Notes: a model not told the origin generated them from the sequence alone. Positions 9,236-18,310 are shown, counted from the stretch's first letter. The stretch: 35,734 nt of DNA from UBA9715 sp964553375 (GCA_964553375.1 CAZKKN010000017.1:1-35734); one strand, 5' to 3'. Translations and numbers: made by a program.

Positions 9236-10147
9236 ATGGAAAAAGATCCCATACAAGAACAGCTTGAAGCCATCGTGGGTGCAGATAACCTATTGCCTGA
9301 TGAGCCCATGGCGGCGCATACCACCTTCCGGGTAGGAGGGCCTGCACGTTATTTCGTCACTCCGACTGAGGATGCGGCCATCGCGGGCGTGGTGGGTTTC
9401 TGCGACCGGCTGGGGCTTGATCTGTATCCCATGGGGTGCGGAAGCAACCTTCTCGTGGCCGATGAGGGCATAGACGGCGTGGTGATGCGCATCGGCCCTG
9501 GATTCAATGCCATCACCGTAGAGGGCGAGCGCATCCATGCCCAGGCCGGAGCCACCAATGCCAAGGTGGCACGTGCCGCTCTGGCCGCAGGGCTTTCGGG
9601 TTTCGAGTTCGCTGCAGGCATTCCGGGAAGCTTGGGCGGGGCCGCCATGATGAACGCCGGTGCCTACGGCGGCGAGCTCAAGGACGTGGCGGAAAGCGTT
9701 ACCTGCATCGACCGCGACGGCCGCAAGCTCACCTTAAATGCCGAAGAGGCCGGTTGGCGCTACCGGTCCTCCGCCATGGCCGAGAAGGGCTATATCGTGA
9801 CCTCTGTCACGTTGAAGCTCTCTCCGGGCGATCCTGAAGACATCCGGTCCCTCATGGATGATCTGGCCAGCCGCCGCAGTGAGAAGCAGCCCTTGGACCT
9901 GCCGAGTGCCGGGTCCACCTTTAAACGCCCGGAAGGATATTTCGCCGGCAAGCTCATTCAGGATGCGGGCCTTCAGGGCTATCGCGTGGGCGGAGCCCAG
10001 GTGTCGGAGAAGCACGCTGGTTTCGTGGTGAACACCGGTGGTGCCACTGCGGCGGATATAAAGCAGCTGATGGATGATGTGGCCTATGAGGTGCAGCGGA
10101 GATTCTCAGTGACGCTCCAGCCCGAAGTGAGGCTTTGGGGGTTTTAG
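9236..10147 (+). CDS. murB: UDP-N-acetylenolpyruvoylglucosamine reductase
   Basis: 303 residues, MurB type II. It reduces UDP-GlcNAc-enolpyruvate to UDP-MurNAc with FAD and NADPH in the cytosol, the second committed step of peptidoglycan synthesis. Visible motifs are the FAD-binding GCGSNLLVADEGIDG and GIPGSLGGAAMMNAGAYGGE. The substrate-binding YRSS, the proton-donor Ser in GSTFKRP and the catalytic Glu in the last strand (PEVRLWG) are also present. It is not part of a mur/fts cluster here. Its last 42 bases overlap the convergent surface-protein gene. The start at 9236 gives the normal N-terminus (LLPDEPMAAHTTFRVGG) without a visible ribosome site. Confidence 0.95.
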   Translation: MEKDPIQEQLEAIVGADNLLPDEPMAAHTTFRVGGPARYFVTPTEDAAIAGVVGFCDRLGLDLYPMGCGSNLLVADEGIDGVVMRIGPGFNAITVEGERIHAQAGATNAKVARAALAAGLSGFEFAAGIPGSLGGAAMMNAGAYGGELKDVAESVTCIDRDGRKLTLNAEEAGWRYRSSAMAEKGYIVTSVTLKLSPGDPEDIRSLMDDLASRRSEKQPLDLPSAGSTFKRPEGYFAGKLIQDAGLQGYRVGGAQVSEKHAGFVVNTGGATAADIKQLMDDVAYEVQRRFSVTLQPEVRLWGF

Positions 10148-13100
10148 CCCCCTCCTTGCCAGCAGTGCCTGCGGCTTGAAGCGGCGGCGCTCGCAGATGG
10201 CCATGAGCATCGCGGCTCCCAGGGTTGTGAGAAGAAGCCCCTGATCTACAGGTCCAAGAGGGTCTCCTGTTTGGGCGAGCTTGCCGGGAGCTGGCGTTTC
10301 AGGCGGATTCGCCCCTTTCAGAAAGACGCTCTGGCCCTCATCGGCTATGTCTGCATGGGCGGCATAGACGGCTTCCTTCTTCAGGAGCTGCTCGAAGGCG
10401 ACGATAGTGGTTCCTCCCAGCTTGGGTGCCTTGAATTCGAAGCTCACCTCCACCGTGCCTTCGGATGCATCGGCGGTGAAGCTTTGGCGGGCGATCACCT
10501 CCCGTCCGTTGGCATCCTGGATGACCCCGCCATCGCTCCCATCGGCGTTTCTTCGGTGCAGCGTGCCCAGAAGCTCATAGGTCTCACCCGGGGTGAGCCC
10601 GCGATAGCTCACGGTATCGGTCAGGGAGACCACCTCGTTCGCGCTCAGATTCTTCTCGTCGCTTCCCGCTACGGTTAGGGAGGTTGCAAGCTCAGGTACC
10701 CGAACGGTTTGGCCTTCATAGGTTATATCCTTGTGGACCGCCAGCACGGTGCCGGAGTTATCCTTCAAGGTCTCGAAAGCCACCAGGCGCTGACCGGCCA
10801 GGTCGCTCGTATCCAAGGAGAAATCCACTCCGGCCGACCCATCGGGAAGCGGGGGCTGGAATGCCGTTTGGCTTTGGGCGACCATACCGCCGTCGGCGCC
10901 TTCGGCTGTCACCAGATGCAATTCACCTTCCAGCCGATAGCTTTCCTGGGGGTCGAGATTCGCATAGTGCACCTCATCGGTGATCGTGACCATGGCGCCC
11001 GCTGGGGCCAGCTTCACCCCGCGGCTGTCTCCCAGGGAAGTGCCCACCAAGGGGCCGGGATTGTCGTCAACGGTGCCCAGGTCCAAATCGAGCTTATCCC
11101 GGCTTATGCGCACCGTGAACTCCGCTAAGGTGTAGCCCTCATTGGCGGCGCAGCGCAGCTCTTTCACCCGATAAGTATCGAAGGGCAGAGCCCCCAGGGC
11201 ATCATCGGGGGCTACCGGGCAATCGCTTCGCCCGCTGAACCAAATACCCGCTTCGGTATCGAGACTGGGCGCTTCGTTGTCTTTCGGCTCCTCTTCAGCG
11301 GCTTCACTTGACCCCTCAGGGCCTTCTTTTGGCTCATCGGGCGTGCTTTCGGGGTCTTCTGGCTGCTCATCGCTTGCGGTTTCGCCCTCCAAGAGCCAAT
11401 CGTTACCGTTGGTGCGCCGGGCGTGGGGGTTCCATGAGGAGGAGGTTGAGGCCATGCCGTTGGCGTCGGTTACCAGCACGTGGCTTTCCTTGGTGGTTTG
11501 GGAGGTGATGGCAAACGGCACCGAGCCCAGCCGCTTGCCGGTGATGCCGTCGGCCTTGGTGAATGAGAAGTCGCCGCGCAGGACCTGGTTGGCGGCGGCT
11601 TGGGGCTCATCGGTCAAATCCACCATCTGGCCATCCTCGGTGATCTGGAAATGGGCGCGCCAGGCTTGGGAGGCTGCGTCTAGCAGATAGCCCTCGCTGC
11701 TGGAGCTTTCCTTCAGGCCATAGCTGCCCACCGGCAGGCAGCGCTCACCTGTGGTGGCGATGAAGCGACCGTCCTCGGTGGCTTCGGTTTCAATGGTCTT
11801 CACCACCTCTCCCATGCGGTAGGCGGTTCCCTCCACAACAACGGGTTGCGGGTTCTCGTTTATCACGGAGAACACGGCCCCTTCAAGGGCCGCTGCCCCT
11901 TGGGGCTTGTAACCGCCGTTCTGCCTGTCGGTCTTTCCTAAAGCCACTCCTCCGCGCATCACCATGTCCTTGCAGGTGGGGGCTGTATAGAGTGCTATCT
12001 CGGCTTGGGAGGTGAGGCCAGTGATCTGCTGGATGGCCAAAGGGACGGTCGTTTCCGTGCCATCGCCCAGCAGATAGCCTTCGGGCGGCTTTATCTCCTG
12101 GGCGCTCACGGTGCCCAAGGGCAGGGTTATGCGCCCGTCGGCCGTTCGGTAGAATTCATCCCCTGAGACCTTCAAGTCTTCGCGGCCATAGGCGATACCA
12201 TCGTGATCGGTTGCCACCACCCAGCTGCGTTCAGGTTCGGGCAGTTCCTCTTCAGTGGTATAGAAGCCGGGATAGTAGCAGATCCGAAACCAAGCCCCTT
12301 CCAAAGCGGCGCTGCCTTGCGCCTCGCCACTGGCGGTCTCGCCATCCCGTTTGGCAGCCCAGAAGCTCACCGGGTTGGTAATGGGTGTGTCGCTCACCGT
12401 GCCGCCAGGTCCCACGGACACGGTGGTTTGGGCGCTGATCGTCACCGGATAGACCTGCTCGTCTAAGGCATAGCCTGCGGGTGATGCGCACTCGCTTACA
12501 TAATAGGTCCCGCAGGGGATATCCATGGCTGAGGTGAAGTGGCCCTGAGCATCGGTCTCGAAGGTGCGCAAAGCCTGGCTGGCCCGGTGGAGGGCAGCGC
12601 TCTGCTCGCTATCGAAAAGCCCATAGACCGCATTTCCCAGCGAGTAGTTGGGGTTATGGGCGCTTACTTGGGGGAGACGGGAGGTCTTGTGAAGGGCGAT
12701 GGCTCCCGGCAGCGAGCCGCCCAGCTTCAGGACCTCGAACGAGACCTTTGAGGCTTTGCCGTGGATATCGGTTTTGGCATTCATGCCGCTCCAGCCGTTG
12801 TTCTGATCGCCTGAGCTATGCCAAAGCCGGTCGTCATGGGAGTCGTCCCCCCAAAAGAACCCCACATGGTGGAAATCGGATATCGTGGAGCTTGACCCAT
12901 CCCACATCCATATCACATCCCCTTTCTCCAGAATGCCGGAATCGAGCATGGCTTGCTTGGAGCTGAACCGATAGGTTTCCAGGCCGTGGGCGGTGATGGC
13001 GTTCGCCCAACCTTGGAGAGCGGGCAGCCTCTGGGCTATGTCGTCTCTCCATCCGTGCGCGGCGCAAAGGGCATGCCAGACGAATCCCGTGCAGTTCATG

Positions 13101-13411
13101 CCAGCGCTTTTCCCATCGCTGTGGATGCCGTATCCGTTGATGTCACCCCGTGGGGAGCGCCAGTCGTAGGGCTTATAGGGCGTGCCAAGGTAATAGCTGT
13201 CGTTCTCATGGGATGTAAGCCAATTCACCAACTCCATACGGCTTACGCCATAGATATCCTCCAAGGTGTTGGAGCCGGCACCATAGGCCTGTTGGCCCCA
13301 GGGAAGCAACGCGCCCAAGGCCAAGGCGGCCAAAGTGGCAGCGAGCAGGGCGAGCCTTGCTTTCAGGGGGAGGGAGCGGGAATAGGCAGGGTAGGGGTTG
13401 GCCGGTCTCAT
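10106..13411 (-). CDS. Large LAxTG cell-wall protein: NlpC/P60-like domain, SpaA domains, VaFE repeats
   Basis: 1101 residues. Residues 1-44 are a signal peptide with likely cleavage near AYGA. Residues 45-230 form an NlpC/P60-like papain-fold domain with Cys107 in GMNCTGF and His182 in HHVGFFWG. Four SpaA/Cna-B-like modules follow (about 235-790). Each has a Lys early (ALHKT, AKRD, GKTD, FTKAD) and a Glu late (SECASP, QEIKPPEGY, KESSSSEGY, KELRCAANEGY), the usual isopeptide pair. The fourth module has an acidic Pro/Glu-rich insertion. Two VaFE-type repeats (LVAFETL, IVAFEQL) precede LAQTGD, a hydrophobic stretch and CERRR. The LAxTG form suits a class E-type sortase. The ATG has GAAGGAGA upstream. 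The tail after the arginines, about 25 residues, is long for a sorting signal and runs into murB. It is probably an adhesin or pilin-like wall protein with amidase or endopeptidase ability. Confidence 0.88.
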   Translation of the reverse strand: MRPANPYPAYSRSLPLKARLALLAATLAALALGALLPWGQQAYGAGSNTLEDIYGVSRMELVNWLTSHENDSYYLGTPYKPYDWRSPRGDINGYGIHSDGKSAGMNCTGFVWHALCAAHGWRDDIAQRLPALQGWANAITAHGLETYRFSSKQAMLDSGILEKGDVIWMWDGSSSTISDFHHVGFFWGDDSHDDRLWHSSGDQNNGWSGMNAKTDIHGKASKVSFEVLKLGGSLPGAIALHKTSRLPQVSAHNPNYSLGNAVYGLFDSEQSAALHRASQALRTFETDAQGHFTSAMDIPCGTYYVSECASPAGYALDEQVYPVTISAQTTVSVGPGGTVSDTPITNPVSFWAAKRDGETASGEAQGSAALEGAWFRICYYPGFYTTEEELPEPERSWVVATDHDGIAYGREDLKVSGDEFYRTADGRITLPLGTVSAQEIKPPEGYLLGDGTETTVPLAIQQITGLTSQAEIALYTAPTCKDMVMRGGVALGKTDRQNGGYKPQGAAALEGAVFSVINENPQPVVVEGTAYRMGEVVKTIETEATEDGRFIATTGERCLPVGSYGLKESSSSEGYLLDAASQAWRAHFQITEDGQMVDLTDEPQAAANQVLRGDFSFTKADGITGKRLGSVPFAITSQTTKESHVLVTDANGMASTSSSWNPHARRTNGNDWLLEGETASDEQPEDPESTPDEPKEGPEGSSEAAEEEPKDNEAPSLDTEAGIWFSGRSDCPVAPDDALGALPFDTYRVKELRCAANEGYTLAEFTVRISRDKLDLDLGTVDDNPGPLVGTSLGDSRGVKLAPAGAMVTITDEVHYANLDPQESYRLEGELHLVTAEGADGGMVAQSQTAFQPPLPDGSAGVDFSLDTSDLAGQRLVAFETLKDNSGTVLAVHKDITYEGQTVRVPELATSLTVAGSDEKNLSANEVVSLTDTVSYRGLTPGETYELLGTLHRRNADGSDGGVIQDANGREVIARQSFTADASEGTVEVSFEFKAPKLGGTTIVAFEQLLKKEAVYAAHADIADEGQSVFLKGANPPETPAPGKLAQTGDPLGPVDQGLLLTTLGAAMLMAICERRRFKPQALLARRGLKPPKPHFGLERH

Positions 13412-13770
13412 GGCAGTGTCTCCTTCAGATAGGGTTCGGTGGTGCCATGCTAGGGAAGAAAGCTTCCGGTTTTAACCGCCAGGAGCAGTGGGCTATTCCA
13501 ACATCTCTAACAGATGCCCATTCGTTTCTGCCAGCTTTGGAAGCGCATCTTCCAAGGATTCGCCATAAAGGGATATGGGGCGGTTTGCCGGGGATGTCAC
13601 TGCCCGAATAATCCGAACAATCCATGTACATCAAGCAACAAGTCGGTATAATCCACCTTGGTACAATGCCCATAGTGGGCAATGCAGCTGTGGGCATCGC
13701 GAAGTTCGGTACGAACCGGGCTCCTGCGAGGGTCCGGAATGGTAAACGGAAGAGAAGAGGGGAAAGGTAT
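13412..13770. other. Divergent intergenic region between the surface-protein gene and the molybdoenzyme operon
   Basis: 359 bases with no convincing gene. It holds a 9-bp hairpin (13535-13557, CTTTGGAAG/CTTCCAAGG with one G-T pair) and a GCCCA-TAG-TGGGC hairpin (13668-13680). The candidate promoters of the downstream operon lie on the right side. The leader of about 95-120 bases is long enough for regulation, but I recognise no known riboswitch. Confidence 0.5.
13647..13667 (+). promoter_or_regulatory. Tandem putative -10 boxes for the molybdoenzyme operon
   Basis: GGTATAAT (-10 at 13647-13652) and GGTACAAT (13662-13667) lie 15 bases apart, about 105-125 bases before the catalytic-subunit start. 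Both have the GG extension seen elsewhere in this window. No strong -35 is visible. A short hairpin begins directly after the second box. Confidence 0.45.
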
Positions 13771-16635
13771 ATGACGCAAGTCGACATCCACGCTCCCGGT
13801 GTAGAGGTCAAGAAGAGCGCATGCTACTTCTGCCACGCCAACTGCGGCGTCCTCGCTTACGTGAAAGATGGCGAAGTCATCAAGATCGAAGGCGATCCGG
13901 ACTACACCAATAAGGGCGGATTGTGCTGCCGCGGCAATATCGCGCTTCGGCACGTCCATCATCCCGCCCGGATCAACCACTGCCTGAAGCGTGCAGGCAA
14001 GAAGGGTGAGAACAAATGGGAGCAGATCTCGTGGGATCAAGGCATCAAAGAGGTTGCCGAGCGCTTGAACCAGATCAAAGAGGAGAGCGGCGCTGAGGCT
14101 GTGGCTACCGCCGGCGGCACTACTCGCACCGACGACTATGCCCGCCGTCGTTTCTTCAACATCTTCGGTTCTCCCAACAGTTTCCACAATGCGCTTCTGT
14201 GCTGGATTCCCACCTTCATGGTGGAAACGGCCGTTTCCGGCTGGTCTCCCTTCGAGACCGACCTGGGCCAGTCCAAGTGCGTGATCCTCTGGGGCATGAA
14301 CCCCGGCGCCTCCACGCTGCCCAGCATGAACGGCTATGCCGACCTGCAACTGAACGGCCTGAAGATCATCGTGGTGGACCCGCGCTATTCCGAGACCGCT
14401 GCTAAAGCCGACCTGTGGCTGCCGCTGCGTCCTGGTTCCGATACCGCTTTGGCTCTCGCCATGCTCCATACCATCATCTTCGAAGGTATGGTGGATTATA
14501 ACTTCGTGGGCGAGTGGTGCAACGACTTCGACGGCCTGTGCGACCACATGGAGCAGTACTCTCCGGAGTGGGCCGCGCCTCTGACCTGGCTCGACCCCGA
14601 GCAGATCCGTCAGGCTGCGCGCATGTATGCCATGAACCGCCCCTCCAACATCCAATGGGGCTGCACCTGGGATCAGCAAGGTCCCAGCTCGGTGACGGGT
14701 TCTCAGGCCCGCGCCCTCATGCGTGCGGTCACCGGCAATCTGGATTGCCCCGGCGGCGACCTCATGCCCGGACCTTCCATGACCTTCCTCACCGACGAGG
14801 AGTTGGAAGCCAATGAGATGCTTCCCGAGGAGCAGAAGGCGAAGCAGATCGGCTCTGACAAGTTCAAGCTCACCTCCTGGCCGGGCTATACGCTCATCGC
14901 CAATACCTGCAACGCTACCTGGGGTAAGGCTCCCACCACCGAGTGGATGTGCGAGGCCCACGGCCCCAGCGTGTTCAAGGCAATCATCACCGGTGACCCC
15001 TATCAGGTGCGCGCGCTCATCGTGAACGCCACCAACCCGGTGAACTGCTACGGCGACTCCAAAATGACCCTTGAGGCCCTGAAGCGCTGCGAGTTCCTGG
15101 TCACGGTGGATTACTGGATGACCCCGGCCGCCTTCTTCAGCGACTACGTGTTCCCGGCCGCTGGCGCCCTGGAGCGTCCCATCATGCACACCAACTACGG
15201 CGCCACGGATTCCATCCTGTGCTCTCAGCGCGCCATGCAGCCGCTCTATGACCGCCACGACGACTACACCTTCTGGCGCGAGCTTGGTTTGGCTTGCGGT
15301 CAGGACCCGGCGCTTTGGCCGTGGGAGACCGAAGAGGATGTCTACTATGACGTCATCAAGCCTTTGGGTTATCCCGTGGAGAGCTACGATGAATTCGTTG
15401 AGACCTATCGTATGTACTTCCCGCCCCAGCGCTTCTACAAATATAAGGACAAGGGCTTCTGCACCCCGTCCCGCAAGGTTGAGCTGAAATCCTCCATCCT
15501 GGAGGAGTTGGGCTATCCTGGGTTCCCCACCTATGTGGGTCCGGCGGAGAGCGAAGAGACCACTCCCGAAGTGGCTGCTGAGTACCCTGTGGTGCTCACT
15601 ACCGGCGGTCAGTTCATGCCCTATCACCATTCCGAGCAGTTCAACATGCCCGGCCTGCGCTACATTTACCCCGATCCCTACTTCACCATCCATCCGGAGC
15701 TCGCCGCCAAGCATGGCATCGAGTACGGTGACTGGTGCTGGATCGAGACGCGCCGCGGCCGCATCCGCATGCGCGCGAACGTGGAAGTGTCCATGGCCCC
15801 CAACGCCATCTGGGTGCCCCGTGGCTGGTGGTTCCCCGAGCGCGACCCCATGGAGGATCCGGAGGCGCCCTTCGGTTGCCTGGAGTCCAACACCAACGTG
15901 CTCACCTCGGTTGACAACTGGGATTGCGACCCCATCGGCGGTTCCTGGGCGAACCGTGGCCTCATGTGCAAGGTGTACAAGTGCACCGCGGCCGACCTCA
16001 CCTTGAAGCAGGACACCACCTGGTCCATCCCCGGCTCCTCTTCCACGCCGGGTGTGACCATGATGCCCTCCGAGCAGCCGCTGGCCTTCGAGCCCATTCC
16101 CTTCACCGCTCCCGAGTGCCCCCGCGAGATCCCCGAGGGTCTGGAGTGGGATTGGCACCGCGACAAGTTCTATCAGCCAGGCACGTTCTACGAGCTGGAT
16201 GAGGAGAGCGGTTGGCTCATCGACCCCCGCACGGGCGGCTATTACGATATGCACACCGGTTGGCTCTACGATGCCGAGCGCGAGCTGCTCTACGACGAGG
16301 AGACCGGCAAGTTCTACGACTTCGAGCGCAACGAGGTCCCCTTCGTGGCCGGCATCCGCGTGTATCCGGGTACCGAAGCCGCTCCCTACGAGCTTGCTTC
16401 CACGGTTGAGTGGGATGCGGCCAAGGGTTACGCTACGGCCCCTGGCGCCATCGGCGAGGGCAAGATCTACGATCCCAACAGCGGCTGGCTGATAGGCATC
16501 GAGGATGGCTATTGGTATGAGGCTTCTTACGGCTATGCCTACGATCCCACCCAGGAGAACCTGCTGGATATGGCCACGGGTAATCGCTACACCATGGAGT
16601 ACGAGCCGATTCCGGCAGAGCCGGCGGCGGAATAA
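13771..16635 (+). CDS. Molybdopterin oxidoreductase catalytic subunit with OCRE-like C-terminal extension
   Basis: 954 residues, DMSO-reductase superfamily. The N-terminal [4Fe-4S] motif is Cys18-x2-Cys21-x3-Cys25-x26-Cys52, followed by CRG. Cys144 in ALLCWIP stands where this superfamily has its Mo ligand, so a Cys-ligated bis-MGD enzyme is inferred. A molybdopterin-dinucleotide domain ends near residue 735. No Tat signal is present, so it should work on the cytoplasmic side. The last 200 or so residues are extra: octamers with consensus G-x-x-Y-D-x-x-T at 814-853 (five) and 897-944 (six). The start at 13771 is set by GGGGAAAGG upstream. With the following ferredoxin and NrfD genes it forms an electron-transfer complex. 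The substrate is unknown; catechol dehydroxylase-like or other reductases are possible. Confidence 0.9.
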   Translation: MTQVDIHAPGVEVKKSACYFCHANCGVLAYVKDGEVIKIEGDPDYTNKGGLCCRGNIALRHVHHPARINHCLKRAGKKGENKWEQISWDQGIKEVAERLNQIKEESGAEAVATAGGTTRTDDYARRRFFNIFGSPNSFHNALLCWIPTFMVETAVSGWSPFETDLGQSKCVILWGMNPGASTLPSMNGYADLQLNGLKIIVVDPRYSETAAKADLWLPLRPGSDTALALAMLHTIIFEGMVDYNFVGEWCNDFDGLCDHMEQYSPEWAAPLTWLDPEQIRQAARMYAMNRPSNIQWGCTWDQQGPSSVTGSQARALMRAVTGNLDCPGGDLMPGPSMTFLTDEELEANEMLPEEQKAKQIGSDKFKLTSWPGYTLIANTCNATWGKAPTTEWMCEAHGPSVFKAIITGDPYQVRALIVNATNPVNCYGDSKMTLEALKRCEFLVTVDYWMTPAAFFSDYVFPAAGALERPIMHTNYGATDSILCSQRAMQPLYDRHDDYTFWRELGLACGQDPALWPWETEEDVYYDVIKPLGYPVESYDEFVETYRMYFPPQRFYKYKDKGFCTPSRKVELKSSILEELGYPGFPTYVGPAESEETTPEVAAEYPVVLTTGGQFMPYHHSEQFNMPGLRYIYPDPYFTIHPELAAKHGIEYGDWCWIETRRGRIRMRANVEVSMAPNAIWVPRGWWFPERDPMEDPEAPFGCLESNTNVLTSVDNWDCDPIGGSWANRGLMCKVYKCTAADLTLKQDTTWSIPGSSSTPGVTMMPSEQPLAFEPIPFTAPECPREIPEGLEWDWHRDKFYQPGTFYELDEESGWLIDPRTGGYYDMHTGWLYDAERELLYDEETGKFYDFERNEVPFVAGIRVYPGTEAAPYELASTVEWDAAKGYATAPGAIGEGKIYDPNSGWLIGIEDGYWYEASYGYAYDPTQENLLDMATGNRYTMEYEPIPAEPAAE
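16210..16602 (+). other. Two blocks of OCRE-like aromatic octamer repeats (within the catalytic subunit)
   Basis: Block 1 (16210-16329) encodes GWLIDPRT, GGYYDMHT, GWLYDAER, ELLYDEET, GKFYDFER, uninterrupted. Block 2 (16459-16602) encodes GKIYDPNS, GWLIGIED, GYWYEASY, GYAYDPTQ, ENLLDMAT, GNRYTMEY. The 8-residue spacing, Tyr-Asp core and Thr/Ser at the end of many units match the layout of OCRE domains in eukaryotic RNA-processing proteins. Choline-binding repeats are an alternative, but their spacing is about 20 residues. Confidence 0.8.
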
Positions 16636-16661
16636 GGGCAGGAAAGGAGAGGAGATACATT

Positions 16662-17240
16662 ATGACGCGTTATGCAATGGCAATCGACCAGCGTCGGTGC
16701 ATCGGCTGCCATTCCTGCACGGTTTCCTGCCGTACCTGGAATGACCTGCCTATGGACATCATCTACAACCCTGTTGTAGGCGGTGTCGTTGAAGGCGAGT
16801 GGCCCCATGTCCATCGCAACTGGGTGCCCACGTTGTGCATGCACTGCAAGAATCCCGAGTGCGTGCCCTGCTGCCCCACCGGTGCCTCGCAGCAAGACGA
16901 AGACGGCACCGTATGGGTGGATTACAAGAAATGCATGGGTTGTAAAGTCTGCGTCAATGCATGCCCCTATGGCATGCGTGACACCTCGCACACCGTACGT
17001 CGTTTCGATCAGTTCGTACGCAAGTGCACCTTCTGCAAGGATCGCCGCGAGATGGAGCCCGAGAAGGATCCCTACTGCGTGCAGACCTGCCATCAGAAGG
17101 CCCGCATCTTCGGCGATATCGACGATCCCGAGTCCGAGATCTCCAAGCTCATCAACAATGTGGATACGTTCCGCCTGCTTGAGGAGCTCGGTACCGACCC
17201 GCAGATTTATTACATCCCGGATCTGGGAGGTAGGCGATAA
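16662..17240 (+). CDS. Four-cluster ferredoxin subunit (DmsB/PsrB/NrfC type)
   Basis: 192 residues with the standard four [4Fe-4S] Cys groups of molybdoenzyme beta subunits. These are CIGCHSCTVSC near residues 13-23, CMHCKNPECVPCC, CMGCKVCVNAC and CTFC followed by CVQTC. It should pass electrons between the membrane subunit and the catalytic subunit on the cytoplasmic side. No signal peptide is seen. The start has AAGGAGAGGAG upstream, 26 bases after the catalytic gene stop. Its stop shares one base with the next start, so translational coupling is likely. Confidence 0.93.
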   Translation: MTRYAMAIDQRRCIGCHSCTVSCRTWNDLPMDIIYNPVVGGVVEGEWPHVHRNWVPTLCMHCKNPECVPCCPTGASQQDEDGTVWVDYKKCMGCKVCVNACPYGMRDTSHTVRRFDQFVRKCTFCKDRREMEPEKDPYCVQTCHQKARIFGDIDDPESEISKLINNVDTFRLLEELGTDPQIYYIPDLGGRR

Positions 17241-18310
17241 TGGATAAGCAGACATATCAGAAAGTCAATGCCAACCCGCAGTATCCCCATCACTATTGGG
17301 AGTATCCCATCGCCATCTACCTGTTCTTGGGTGGCCTGGGCGGCGGCATCCTGTTCATCAATTGGATCTTGAGCGCCTTCATCGCTCCGGGCATCAATCT
17401 GACCCAGGTCATGATGCTTCCGAACTTCATCGCGCTCATCGCTATCGTGATCGGCCTGTTCTTCCTCGTGTTCGAGTTGGGGCAGCCGCCGGTATTCTAT
17501 CGCGCTTACGTGACGGCCACTTCCATCATCAAATGGGGTGCTGTGCTGCTGACCATCGCTTCCGTGGGTGACTTGATCTGGCTTTTGGGCTACTGGTCGC
17601 CGCTCACCCCGGTGCTGGGCTGGATCAGCGTGTTCAACTTCTTTGCGCCGTTGGGGCCGCTGATGCTTTGCCTGGCAGGTATCGCCGGCTTCGGCATCAT
17701 GGTGTACACGGGCGTTATGCTCTCCACGCTGAAAGCCCACTCCTTCTGGGCCACGCCGGCGCTGCCCATCCTGTTCACCGTGTCGGCCCTGTCCACAGCG
17801 AGCGCCATGATCATGCTTTCCATGGGCGCTTGGCCGGGCGTGCTCACCTCCATTCCCGAGTACGTGAACATCCATATCATCCATGGCATGCTCCATACGG
17901 TGGACATCATCTTGATCTGCGCAGAGATCACCGTCCTGCTCATCATGATCCTGTCCTTCCTGGGTGCGGGCAATCGCACCCAGCAGCGTGTGGCCCTGCG
18001 TTGGGTGAAGGGCTCCTATGCCGCTTGGTTCTGGGTGGGCATGCTGGGCCTGGGCCTGGTAGTGCCGTTCATCCTGGATATCAGCGGTAACGCTTTGGCG
18101 GGCACCATCGCGAACATCCTGGTGCTCTGCGGCGGCTGCCTGCTGCGCTTCCTGTGCGTATGGTCCGACGACCGTCAGCCTCTGCCGGACGAGAACCGCT
18201 ACTACTTCCGTCTTAAGACGGCTGACAAGCGCTTCATGACCCGTTGGGACAAGACGGGCAAGGAGCTGGAGCGCGGCCAGAACTGGTGCTATAAGGAGAA
18301 CGAATACTAG
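17240..18310 (+). CDS. NrfD/PsrC-like integral membrane subunit
   Basis: 356 residues with about eight hydrophobic helices, beginning WEYPIAIYLFLGGLGGGILF, the NrfD-type first helix that contributes to the quinone site. It should oxidise or reduce the quinone pool and exchange electrons with the four-cluster ferredoxin. The soluble C-terminal tail is basic (RLKTADKRFMTRW). GGGAGG precedes the ATG, which overlaps the previous stop by one base. It is the last gene of the operon, 29 bases before a strong terminator. Confidence 0.92.
   Translation: MDKQTYQKVNANPQYPHHYWEYPIAIYLFLGGLGGGILFINWILSAFIAPGINLTQVMMLPNFIALIAIVIGLFFLVFELGQPPVFYRAYVTATSIIKWGAVLLTIASVGDLIWLLGYWSPLTPVLGWISVFNFFAPLGPLMLCLAGIAGFGIMVYTGVMLSTLKAHSFWATPALPILFTVSALSTASAMIMLSMGAWPGVLTSIPEYVNIHIIHGMLHTVDIILICAEITVLLIMILSFLGAGNRTQQRVALRWVKGSYAAWFWVGMLGLGLVVPFILDISGNALAGTIANILVLCGGCLLRFLCVWSDDRQPLPDENRYYFRLKTADKRFMTRWDKTGKELERGQNWCYKENEY

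Noticed and set aside
13597..16254. Antisense open frame of 885 codons opposite the molybdoenzyme gene
   Set aside because: It mirrors the codon bias of the sense gene, has no recognisable domains, low-complexity His/Gly/Arg-rich composition and no ribosome site.
16210..16602. Choline-binding (CW_binding) repeats
   Set aside because: Those repeats are about 20 residues with a GW...WYY pattern; here the period is exactly 8, and the protein is a cytoplasmic enzyme without a signal peptide.
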